Of a DNA stretch of 64,000 bases, positions 42,340 through 52,213 are shown one piece after another (positions within the stretch are counted from its first letter, which is position 1; the number at the start of each line of letters is the position of its first letter). The notes beneath the pieces are model-generated. The model had not been told where the DNA came from. It worked only from the letters and a program-made list of their open reading frames with translations, and did no database searches. A program made the translations under genes and the position numbers. Origin of the DNA: Owenia fusiformis (lineage: Eukaryota; Annelida; Polychaeta; Sabellida; Oweniidae); NCBI GenBank assembly GCA_903813345.2, contig CAIIXF020000005.1, positions 6,293,375-6,357,374 on the forward strand. The letters run 5' to 3'.

Positions 42340-42669
42340 CACTGGCGGATCTGGGGGGGGGGGGCCCAGGGGCCCGGGCCCCCCCCCTTGGGTGGGCCCA
42401 GAAAAAAAAATTGTGCCCAAAAAAAATTTTGAGCCAAAAAAGGTCTAAAGGCACCCAAAAGTAGGCCTTTTTGGTCATAAATGGGCCTTCTAAGGCCTTA
42501 TTTTTTAATTTTAGGCCAAATTCTGAAGAAAATGGGCCTCAAAATTTCGAAATTTGGGCCCACTTTTGGGTTTTAGGGGCCCAAAATTTTTTTCCGCACA
42601 AGCGCGGAACTTTTTTTCTCAGACCAGAAGTTTGGGCCACCCCCTTGTTGGTTCCCAGATCCGCCCCTG
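42340..42669. mobile_element. hAT-like MITE, CAGGGGCGGATCTGG ends, copy 2
   Basis: Left CACTGGCGGATCTGG, right CCAGATCCGCCCCTG, with long G and C runs next to the left end and GGGCCTT..AAGGCC blocks inside. Same family as 34601-34896. Predicted ORFs crossing it on both strands are artefacts of its repeats. Confidence 0.78.
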
Positions 42670-42678
42670 GCTACTACG

Positions 42679-42757
42679 CACGGATAGTGGGAAGTCCTCC
42701 ATCTAGGAGGTATGACAAATAATATAAGTAATATATGGAGGACTTCCCATAACCGTG
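42679..42757. mobile_element. 79 bp micro-MITE with 8 bp target duplication
   Basis: Starts CACGGATAGTGGGAAGTCC and ends GGACTTCCCATAACCGTG, which are imperfect inverted copies. CTACTACG is directly repeated on both sides (42671-42678 and 42758-42765). It sits one base beyond the end of the previous MITE. Size and duplication suggest a minimal hAT-type derivative. Confidence 0.85.
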
Positions 42758-44585
42758 CTACTACGCCCCTGAGTGTGATGACTGAAACATGAAAAAGAAA
42801 ACAAACCAGGAAAGTGGCAAAACCAAATCAATTATGTCATCCCATTCTACAGTAATTTTATTCAGTATAGATACAGACGAGGAGCCAAGTCAAAGAATCA
42901 AAAGAACCTTGACCATTAAAGGGACATATTAGATAAAAAGCAATACAATCAAATACCTGATTCTGGTCGTAAATTTCTTTATTTTGTGAAAAAAATCTGT
43001 AGAAACAGCTGATTTTTGTTTTCTCAATGTTCTGCTTTCTTTACGCACTAAAATATAGTTCGTTTCACAACATTCAGTGGTGTAATCTAACTCCGACCCC
43101 TAATTGAATTCTTATAAAAATGTTTTGATATCGGTATAACAATGTCAATTTAGTTAAGAAATCTGAAGCACAAGAACAAACGAAAACATAGGTACATATT
43201 CATCCGCAAAATAGTTTCAAAAGATGGCGCCAAAGTCTTTCATGTCAAAAAGTATTTGTCATTTTCGAAATTATTAGCAGAACATTATGGTTAGTGTCGT
43301 GTATTTGCTAATCAAAGCATTCAGAGAAGAAGGAAGAGCAATCGAAGTAAGAAAAAGCATGAACAAATGGTGAGAAAAGCTTTTATATTGCATGATAATG
43401 TGTAGTTCATTGTATTATCGCCCAATAGAAAATCAAAAATTTCCAAACCTGTTTCTTCTTGGTGTCGACTTTTGGCATGCAACCGAGGGTACCTCGAGAA
43501 AAGCCGGAGATTGCCGAAGATTTTCTTTGCAAACGAAGTTGGCCGAGGGTACCACAGATGTGAAGAGGACGTCTCTAATTGGTCAAAAATAGAGGCTCGT
43601 CATTCTCCGTCAGATTGAATCAGCAAAATTCGGTTGTATGGCTTACCTTTGGTTATATGGCTTACCTTCCGCTGCATGGCCCAACCTCGATTGATTGGAA
43701 AAGATTCTGTCCCATTTTTTCTTAGTCCAGGCATTACAGTTTGATTTGGCGAAAATCAGATTCTACCTATTCCTGTCTTAGTTGCTCAACATGAATTAAA
43801 TTTGTGTTAGAGTAGATTTCATGGCCTGAATTCGTCGGTAGAACTTGAAAAATAAGATTTATCTGAAGATTAGGAGTCTTACTTACCCTCTAGAGGTTAG
43901 AACATTTAGAAATTTCCGAATTAGAAAGGCTAAATTCCGATTCAAATAGAATTTATTGCAGAATCAGCAAAAGGCTTGTAAATAAATTAGAATTTGGTTT
44001 AAAATCATATACAAGACAATGAAAAACTATAGAATGCAGGTTGGCACTTTTAATTGCCAAAAAAGTCGAGTGACAATCGATATGAGTATCTAACTTAAAT
44101 CTATCCTCTGAAACTCTGTTAAAGAGGGATGTGGCGATAGGAAAGCATAATCAAGACCCCCCTGAGCTTTTTTGCATGTTAGGCCATATCACATATTCGA
44201 TATTCACATATCTACTTACCAAAAAAGAAGCCCAAAATCAACTGCTTTATATGTGCTAATTTTGTGATTGTGCTTATCAATTGTTGATTGTTTATCAATA
44301 TTGGTTACGACCAAAGAAACTTCATAAATGGCAGTTCTTGATATCCTCAAAGAAATTGACAACTGGCTTTGAATCTGATTGGCTGCCTGGCTCAAGACGC
44401 GTGCCGAGTTTGCTGACGCTCATGTGCTCTTGTCATTTGAAAGGGTTTTCCCTCGATTGCCATGATCAAATTCAATTGTGTATAATTCTGAGAGTTGGTT
44501 GTTCTGTTGATTTTCCCAATATAACAATGATTTGTATTCTTGTGTCAATTGTCATAAAAAACTATGAATTAAATTGTTTTTTAGG

Positions 44586-44661
44586 TGGGTCACTGGAAGG
44601 ACATCTAGTGGTGAGATTCAACACTATCTCTTAGACGTACCTAAAGATTGACTTGCTAGGT
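44586..44661 (+). promoter_or_regulatory. Candidate 5' UTR exon of PMVK
   Basis: Bounded by TTTTTTAG and by CTAG|GTAAGC. It is non-coding and lies 1.7 kb upstream of the PMVK coding exon, which itself begins at an acceptor (TTTTCAG at 46363-46369), so an upstream leader exon must exist. This is only the nearest plausible one. Confidence 0.25.
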
Positions 44662-45073
44662 AAGCTTTTTCTGTTACTGTACTCCCTATTAATTTCGCTA
44701 GTTTTAATTTCGGAAATTTTGAGAAAACACGATTTCGCAGCTATTAAGTTTCGCAAATTTCAGTAAGTACACTTACTACTATGTCATCTTAGTGAACAAC
44801 ACGCTGCACCTAACCTCTATTACATCGTAATTTTTGGGTTTATTTGATCTAATAAGCCACTGCAACAGACATTGTTAATTAGTATCCCATTTATTGCCTA
44901 AAAACACTTGACAAACATTTTACAAAACACGAAATGCAATGGAATCCCAGGTAATAAAAAATTCCACAAATCCCCGGGGATTAAATTGACAATTTCGATT
45001 TTATCACAATCGCGAAAAGCGCGAAACTAAATGGCACACGAAAAATACCGGGAGTACAGTATATCTATGTTAT

Positions 45074-46050
45074 CACGCCCGGTGATCGTGAAAATGGGAC
45101 GGAGGGGGGAGCAGGCAATTTCCGCTAGAAAATTCAACAAATCTGGTAAAATTATTTTTTCAAGACAGAGTTTACGATTGAATTGCAAATTGAATAAGCG
45201 CACGGTATGATAAAATATGTTAGGTATTCTAGGATTATTTTTCAACGTACTCTTTTAAGATATAAGATCTATTGAAATTCTAAATCAAGCAACAATGGAC
45301 TACACGACCTGTAATAAATACTTGTAGGTGATGTTATCATAACTAAATTAATGTCATTGCTGAATTTATAAAATAAGTTTCCATACGTAAAATAAAAAAT
45401 AATCGAAAATAATTAAAATGGGACGGAGGGGGGAGGGGACGGAGGGGGGAGTAATAATTCTATAAAGTGAAACAACTTCACACGAATTCTTGTATTTGAA
45501 AAATGAACTCATTAACTTAGTAAGAAACTGGATGATATACCCCTGGAGACTGAAAAATGGGGACATTTGGAGTAAAAGGACTTAAAGTCGCGAAACATCT
45601 CTAATCATGTCTTGTATACATATTGCTCCCCCCCCCTCCGTCCCCTCCCCCCCTCCGTCCCAAATTCATTATTTTCGATTATTTTTTATTTCTCATATGG
45701 AAACTTATTTTATAAATTCAGCAATGACATTAATTTAGTTATGATAACATCACTTACAAGTATTTATTACAGGTCGTCCAGACCATTGTTGCTTGATTTA
45801 TAGCAAAAACGTTGATTTGTGCCTGTTGATGGCCTTGCGCCTTTTTTAATAGATCTCATGCCTTAGATGCGTATCGTTTCAGAAAAAATCCCAGAAAACC
45901 TAACATATTCTACCATACCGTGCGCCTGTCCATTTAGCAATTCAATAGTAAACTTTTTCTTGAAAAAATAAATCTTCCAGATTTGTTGAATTTCCTAGCA
46001 GAAATTGCCTGCTCCCCCCCTCCGTCCCATATTCACGATCACCGGGCGTG
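45074..46050. mobile_element. 977 bp foldback element with long inverted arms
   Basis: CACGCCCGGTGATCGTGAA at the left and its inverse at the right bound two arms of roughly 390 bp that pair almost throughout. Each inner end has a tandem GGGACGGAGGGGGGAG-type stretch. GTTAT is repeated on both flanks (45069-45073 and 46051-46055). No transposase ORF; the ORFs here are mirror images from the two arms. It lies in the presumed PMVK 5' UTR intron. Confidence 0.85.
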
Positions 46051-46374
46051 GTTATAGGTACATGAAAGGAATTCTCTGATATAAGATATGAAATCCATGT
46101 TACATGAAAAGAATTCTATATGTAAATACTGTATAAGAAATCTTTAATACATGAAAGGAATCCTCTACAGTGAACATATTTTCTAGGGTAATTATATTGT
46201 AAATTATTCTCTTTAAACTTATAGTTAGTTCAGACAATATGTTATATAAAACTTCATCCCTGGTCACCTGGTGGTATTTTTTGTATATTTGAGAACTGAA
46301 ATGTAACAAAATGTTGATTTTAATAATATAAGTTGTGAAAACCAGAGCCTATTATTTTTGTGTTTTCAGGTGTC

Positions 46375-46962
46375 ATGGCTGTCGACATTCCAAAAGCTGT
46401 TATTGTTTTCAGTGGCAAACGGAAGTCTGGAAAAGACTTCATCAGTGACAAACTCCAGGACTTAATAGGGAAAGATAATTGTGGAATTATGCGCCTATCT
46501 GGACCTTTAAAATCCCAATATGCTAAAGAGCACAATCTTGATATTGCGAGACTACTTGATGCATCTGAATACAAGGAAACATATCGGGCTGACATGATTA
46601 AATGGGGTGAAACTCAGCGACAAAAAGATCCATTTTATTTTTGCAAGCTTGCCACTCGCGGCTCAGAATCACACAAGCCTGTATGGATTATAAGTGATGC
46701 AAGGAGAAGGACGGATATTAATTATTTTCTCCAAAATTATACCAATGTTTTAGCTACCATACGTGTGGTGGCAGATGACAATATACGTATTGCTAGAGGT
46801 TGGGTTAAAACCCAAGGCATCGACGATGCGGAGTCTGAATGCGGATTAGATGATTATGAAGCATGGACATTTACAATAAAGAATAATTCCAAACAAGATG
46901 TAGTCCATTCTTCATTGAATGATATTGTAAACTATGTTCAGAAGAAATTGAATACAAGTTGA
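46375..46962 (+). CDS. PMVK: Phosphomevalonate kinase, single coding exon
   Basis: Phosphorylates mevalonate 5-phosphate with ATP to mevalonate 5-diphosphate in the mevalonate (isoprenoid and sterol) pathway. The ORF encodes 195 residues (human 192) and matches the animal-type, non-GHMP enzyme end to end. It has the P-loop-like FSGKRKSGKDF (residues 12-22), RLSGPLKSQYAKEH, RADMIKWGETQRQKDP, WIISDARRRTDI and GIDDAESECGLDDYE. The start at 46375 is chosen because an acceptor (TTTTCAG) ends at 46369; an ATG at 46360 lies in the intron. The whole CDS is uninterrupted, whereas vertebrate PMVK genes are split. The C-terminus is NTS, lacking the SRL-type peroxisomal signal of human PMVK. No disabling changes. 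Confidence 0.95.
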   Translation: MAVDIPKAVIVFSGKRKSGKDFISDKLQDLIGKDNCGIMRLSGPLKSQYAKEHNLDIARLLDASEYKETYRADMIKWGETQRQKDPFYFCKLATRGSESHKPVWIISDARRRTDINYFLQNYTNVLATIRVVADDNIRIARGWVKTQGIDDAESECGLDDYEAWTFTIKNNSKQDVVHSSLNDIVNYVQKKLNTS

Positions 46963-47257
46963 CCTGCTTTGTCATCAAGGTTTACTCTTGAGAGTGGGTG
47001 ATTAAATGTTATAATGTGAACTAAAAAATGGAAAAAATTTAAATGCACATTTCAATTTGCAAAATATGATTCTTTGTACAACAGATATCAATAGTTCCCA
47101 GTGAATTACATTAACGAGTTTGCTAGATCAGATAAATATGTATTTTTCTGCATTATTATTCAATATAAAAAAGTGAAATGAGCCCCCAAATATTTTTATG
47201 AATATTTTTGAAGATTCTTTTCAAATACAGACAGAATGTACAGTTATGCCGGTGGAC

Positions 47258-47263
47258 AATAAA
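47258..47263 (+). promoter_or_regulatory. Probable poly(A) signal of PMVK
   Basis: AATAAA about 300 bases past the stop, followed within 30 bases by TTTATTGTGGTCTCCTTGTGG, a GT-rich downstream element. Confidence 0.55.
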
Positions 47264-47438
47264 GTACATTTATTGTGGTCTCCTTGTGGTACTAATGTAC
47301 ATGTATTAAAGAATAAAATTGAAAAATAGTTTCAATAATTGTTGTATTTATATTTATATTATCCAATATGTTAGGAGAGTCGACAGTTGTAAGACTCATA
47401 ATTATCGCACGGCCAGTTATAACCTCAGTTTGAAGTTG

Positions 47439-47906
47439 CAGGCCTGTCAACTGTCCCGCAATTTGCGTATTTGTCACGCATTTGCTGAAGAATTTGAAGT
47501 CACGCCAGTTATTTTTGCGTGACAGAAAATGTCACGCAAATACGCATTTTACCTGGTAATTGTCAAGCAAAAATATTTCTGTAGAAAAATTTCAAAAAAA
47601 GATTGTCTACACAGCAAAAATACGAACGACGGAAAAAAAGTACGCATTTCGTTCGGACTTTTCACGCGAATCACGTATATGTCACGCATTCCGTTCGAAA
47701 TTTTTCGTACCTACCCCCCCCCCTCGAAATTTTTCGTACCTACCCCCCCCCCCCCCAAAAATTTGGCAAGATGTAATAAAATTTAAACCAAGGTGTTCAC
47801 AATTTGGATCAAGGTGTTCAGATTTGGACCAAGGTGTCCACATTTTGAGGGGAGGTGCTCAACATTTCCAAGTCACTCATGTTAGGTGTTCCCAAGTTGA
47901 CAGGCC
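47439..47906. mobile_element. MITE with GGCCTGTCAACT ends and 8 bp flanking duplication
   Basis: The left GGCCTGTCAACT (from 47441) and right AGTTGACAGGCC (to 47906) are inverted. TGAAGTTG stands on both sides (47431-47438 and 47907-47914). Inside are repeats of CACGCA and CAAATACGC in both directions, a doubled CGAAATTTTTCGTACCTACC with C-runs, and a GGTGTTCA-type repeat. The exact ends are uncertain by two bases. Confidence 0.75.
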
Positions 47907-49560
47907 TGAAGTTGTCATTCAAAGGATTAGGAATCATTATTTAGTGTACTTTATGATGCAATATAAAGAGCCTTTGATCAAAAATTCTGCAATTCTTCAC
48001 CTGAAGGTCAATTTCGTTCCACATATGCAGAATCCTAGAATGATTGATCTGAAGGTTTGGGTAACCAAACCTTTCTGATCTATGCAGTGCAGTGAATAAC
48101 TGGGCCATTAGGTTTAGTCAGATGTTTGAGTCATTTTGTATTTCTTTATTGCCCCTCACTTTTTGATCTGCAAGCCCTAATCTACTTCAATTTTGATTAG
48201 TTATCCATATTCCGGTAGGCCAATGGAAACGTAGTATTAGCTCAATATAGATCACAGATAGGTGTATATCTTCGGTTGAAAATTTTTCAAAAACTTAAAG
48301 TCTTGCATGAGTTATCCGAATCGGTATCAAACTATTTCAATTGGTTTTATATTTTGTATGAAGAATTTGGAAAAACATTAGAATAGAAGATCCTATTCAC
48401 TGATTTCTGGGCACTTTCAAATGTTTGAATCAATCATAAGAAATTCTGAATTTTTGGGGGAAGCGAGGAGGCAGATACCAGTTCAAGATGCTATCTGGTT
48501 ATTTCTGGTCACTTTTATGTGCTTCAGTAAACAAATGCTTAAATTTATTCCATAATAACATGTTTTCCCTGGGAAATAAACAGGGAATAAAATTGATATT
48601 CAAAAAATCCTGTATCAGATCCTTTATCAGCCAAAATCCCATATCAGATTCTGTATTGGATCCCGTATCAGCCAAAATCCTGTATCAGATCACATATCAG
48701 AACTATTCCAAAAAGATTTGTATCGATATGGTGAACTTTTTGAACACACATTTCTCTTAAACTTGTCATCAAAAAATTCTTAAAATGTTACCAATTTAAT
48801 GGTCATCTTTTGAATGGTAACAATATAATTTGAAATATATATATTTCTCTATATTGTTTTAGAAAACATATCAGACACTTCTTTTTTTGACTTGTTTGGA
48901 ATGAAATGAAAACGAAATGACATAAACACATTAGGTCTCTCAACATTGTAATTGTACAAAGGAAAGTTTGGCAATGATTTAAAAAAGTATCTTGTTAAAG
49001 AAATAAAAGGTTTATCTTAATTTTTATCTATTTATTTTTAATCCTTTGAATACTTTTTTAAAATCAACCAAAAATTCCTTTGTATAACTATAATTTTGAG
49101 AGGTCTTAGAAAATGTTGCAGGCCTATATGCTATTTTGTTCAAGGTTAGGAAAGATATTTTGCTTCTTTCTCAAGAATTGGTAGAAAGGAACAAAAAACA
49201 ATTGCACCAAAAAACAAAAAATGTTAACAAAAACAGTTATACTGTATATAATAAAATATATATAATTTTCGCATTGAATTGTTGTCAATCAGTCAACATT
49301 ACATAAAGGACCGTGTTTTTTAAAGAATGTTTTCAATAATTGGTTTAAGAGAAAAACATTGTTGAATTCAGTTCACCATATGGATACCAATCCATTCAAA
49401 TCCAAAATTAGAAATTGTTGAATGATAAATTCAATTGTATCCTTTTATGTCACCACAATAGGTGATGACATATAAAACTTAAAAATTAATACATTTCAGA
49501 AAAAATATTATGGTCCAGGAGTAAATAGGTTATTAATGATTGTGATGAAATATGAATTTA

Positions 49561-49630
49561 TTCCTTGAGAAAATATGATATTTTCCTTGAGAAAATATGA
49601 TATTTTCCTTGGCCAATATCATATTTTCCC
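49561..49630. repeat. Short tandem plus inverted repeat
   Basis: TTCCTTGAGAAAATATGATA occurs twice in a row, then follows in inverse form (ATATCATATTTTCCC). This forms an AT-rich hairpin. Confidence 0.75.
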
Positions 49631-50344
49631 TTGGAATAAAATTCATATACTGCCCCTCCCATTAATTAACCTCTATATATTTTAGGGTGGGGTGCCCAAA
49701 TTGTTTTATTAAAGTGTTTTTAACAAATACAACTCCTAAAAAGGTACAAAAATATTTGTCAAATTTCTCTATTTGTTGTGTGCATGGGATACCGGATAAC
49801 CCCCTAATTTGATAATTTCAGTATTATGTGATCCCTGCACTTCAAATGTATCTGAGTCAATACAGGAACTGAGTAAAATATCTTTTCAATCTTTAATTAA
49901 CAAAATCAAGATGCTGTTTGGGGACAAAAAGTAAAACAAACAAAAACATACCGAAAGTGTTTTCACTTGCAGAATCAACTTGTAGATGCAGATATTTAAA
50001 CAGCATTATAATTCACTCAAATCTAAAATCATCACCTCACCACATGTAGGTAAGAAACTAACTATCAAATTTCTATCTACTGACTATTGCTTTTTGAAAA
50101 TCATGCATGGCATTGCCATGGTAAAAAGTGGTTTCAAATGAGTGATTCCAAGGTGAACACTGAATGTGATAAAAGTCAGGTAGGCCTAATTAATCCCCGG
50201 GAATTAATCCTCGACCTTAGACCCTGGATTGACCGGTCAGTGACCCTAGAAAAAGCCATCATCCTATTGGTTTCTACAAGTTGTATAGATGTCACTAAAA
50301 TGGCGGGTAAACAATATTTAGACAGAATGCACCAAGTGCCACTT

Positions 50345-50354
50345 GTCACGTGAC
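50345..50354. promoter_or_regulatory. GTCACGTGAC palindrome, CLEAR/E-box-like site
   Basis: A perfect 10-base palindrome about 150 bases before a good donor (CTTG|GTAAGT, exon end 50506) that probably closes the first non-coding exon of the signal-peptide gene. GTCACGTGAC is the consensus bound by MiT/TFE factors and other bHLH-ZIP proteins. Function here is inferred. Confidence 0.35.
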
Positions 50355-51104
50355 ATAATCAAAGAAATCAAGTAGCACTCAAAAGCGAACAGAATCGAAT
50401 CAACTTTGAATTATCGTATAATTTCGTTATTTTCCACAAACTTATGGACTTCAAGTTGTTCGGAATAACGTTGAGGATGTGACACAGGTACACTTCATGA
50501 ACCTTGGTAAGTCTTTTTCATAATTTAAAGGACTTTTTAAAGTTGTAAAGAACAGTTCCAAAATTTGGCATGCAAATTGAAATTCAAAGATGGATGCACG
50601 ATGAACTTTGAGTTTTATTCAGTTAAACTCTGCTTTTGGTTAGTATAGGGAATGACGAAAGGACATAAAATAATGATTTTTGATTACTTATTTCTTTTCT
50701 AATTCGATTATGTTCTGACTGGACATGATATTTTCAAAATTGATTGCAAATTTTTGGAATCCATGGATTTTTACCTTGCCTTGTTTTTATTGCCATATTA
50801 TAAAAATAACCTTTCTAGGATGCAGTATTAGAGATCATCATTAGGATAGCTATGATATTCAATATAATTGTGCAGTTTCAAAATCTGAGTGTAAAACATT
50901 GTTGGCTCTGAATTCTTGATCCTTTGATGACAAATTATATGTGCCCATCTCCCCAATTTTAGCATCGTCTTTCACACCGGGCATTCACAGTTTTATCATG
51001 GGGTTTCTCTTGAAAGCCCATGGTTGTATGGACTGTGAAATTTTCGTTATATTTAATATATTTTATAAGTACTAAATCTATTTCATTTATTATCTAATAC
51101 AGTC

Positions 51105-51495
51105 AAAACAGTAATGTTTGTGAGTACTTTGAATTTAAAAAATAAGCAATCAAATGACCATATTGAAACAGTTTATGAAAAATAGAAACATTAATATTTA
51201 TCCTAACTTTTGTATATTTCAGATAGTAATGTATAATGTGCAGCAAAGCTGTGGCCTTTTGTAATTTAGGGAGTTTCAGCAATGTTAATTTTTCCAAAAA
51301 TAACATGGCAGAGAAGTATCAAAATATAAGAGGACACAGATATGATAGCTAAACTAGAAAACAAACTAAAATATACAAAAGTTAGGATAAATATAAATGT
51401 TTCTATTTCTACATAAATTGTTTCAATTTGGTTATTTGATTGCTTATTTTTTAAATTCAAAGTACTCACAAACATTACTGTTTTGACTATAATAG
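51105..51495. repeat. Inverted duplicate of a coding-relic fragment
   Basis: 51105-51222 and 51368-51495 are inverted copies (shared GTTTGTGAGTACTTTGAATT, AAAAAATAAGCAATC and AAAGTTAGGATAAATAT) around a 145 bp spacer. Both arms translate to LNLKNKQSN..IET, the same motif as the relic at 5.0-5.1 kb. Confidence 0.8.
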
Positions 51496-51622
51496 GTTTC
51501 ACGGTTGATTCTAAAAGTCTTAGTTTGATTTTAAGGATGAGTAAAATTATATAAGGATCCATGACACATGCACCAGTCAAATTGAGTATGGGCTCCATGA
51601 GTTCATGAGTTGGGGGAATCAT
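51266..51622 (-). pseudogene. Second coding relic related to the one at 3.6-5.1 kb
   Basis: A minus-strand ORF of 118 codons contains LNLKNKQSNNQIETIYVEIE, then LTFVYFSLF, aligning with LSLKNKQLNDYIATVYEKIE, then LTFVYFR from the first relic. The family is unrecognised, and the ORF has no matching splice context. It is probably part of a multicopy element. Confidence 0.4.
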
Positions 51623-52118
51623 CTATGAATCTTGGTTTTAAATTTTAAAACTACTCTTATCATAATCATGTAGAAAGTGCCTCATAACTTTAATTCAAGA
51701 GTTTTGCTTTGAATATTTTGTGTTTTAGTTATCAAAATCTCATCTAATATAATTTAAGATGCATGCATGATAGCATAATTACCTCGTACATAGGTTTTTC
51801 AATTAGAAATAATACTTTTCACATCATTCTCTGACATTTCAAAAAATATGGGAATGTTTAAAATAAGCCTTTTGACCTCATTTTCAGACCTTATTTTTTG
51901 AGAAACAACATCTAGAAATAATGAGCCCCAATTTTTAATGAGGGCCCTGAATTTTTCATTGGAGGGGATTTAAAAGAAATTGTGCCCCTCCCCCATTTGT
52001 TGTTTTTTAGCCATGTAAAGAGAAAAATAAACAATTACATAAAATAGGTACATTTAGCCAAGTCTGTGATATTTTGAGAGAAGCGTAGTCCATGTATTTA
52101 CTTGTTTTATTCTTACAG

Positions 52119-52213
52119 GATTACTTCAACGAATCAACATGCTACAATGAAGGTCCACATTTTATTATTAGGCTTCTATCTTCTTAGTACTGTTGCTGCC
52201 ATATATGCTCAAA
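52119..52213 (+). CDS. First coding exon of a secreted or membrane protein (partial gene)
   Basis: The exon is bounded by TTCTTACAG (ending 52118) and a strong donor, A|GTAAGT. The ATG at 52147 opens MKVHILLLGFYLLSTVAAIY then AQ: a basic n-region, a hydrophobic stretch and an A-x-A-like end, i.e. a textbook signal peptide. It runs 22 codons plus one base. A preceding non-coding exon probably ends at 50506. An upstream ORF ATG CTA CAA TGA (52139-52150) ends on the start codon as ATGA. The rest of the gene is not visible, so the product is unknown; entry to the secretory pathway is the only supported inference. Confidence 0.55.

Larger units (their letters stand above)
39829..44585. other. Intergenic region between divergent NT5C2 and PMVK
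   Basis: Should hold both promoters. No coding exon is recognised. It includes three MITEs (40925-41394, 42340-42669, 42679-42757). A GC-richer patch around 43440-43600 has CCGAGGGTACC twice. An E-box CACGTG lies at about 41541. Confidence 0.4.
47264..50344. other. Intergenic region with a MITE and short repeats
   Basis: No recognised gene. A 172-codon plus-strand ORF at 47560-48078 is mostly inside the element at 47439-47906 and is rejected as coding. Short repeats occur at 48600-48710 (CAGCCAAAATCC and TATCAGAT blocks) and 49561-49630. Confidence 0.4.

Noticed and set aside
42263-42722. ORFs on both strands around 42.3-42.7 kb
   Set aside because: They are created by the homopolymer runs and GGGCC blocks of the MITE at 42340-42669.
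45366-45803. Two ORFs with SVPSPLRPI / PLRPLPPSVP
   Set aside because: They are mirror translations of the two arms of the foldback element, from the GGGACGGAGGGG repeat.
47560-48078. 172-codon plus-strand ORF with Pro-rich stretch
   Set aside because: Most of it lies in the MITE at 47439-47906. The PPP runs are C-homopolymers and repeated blocks, with no family match.
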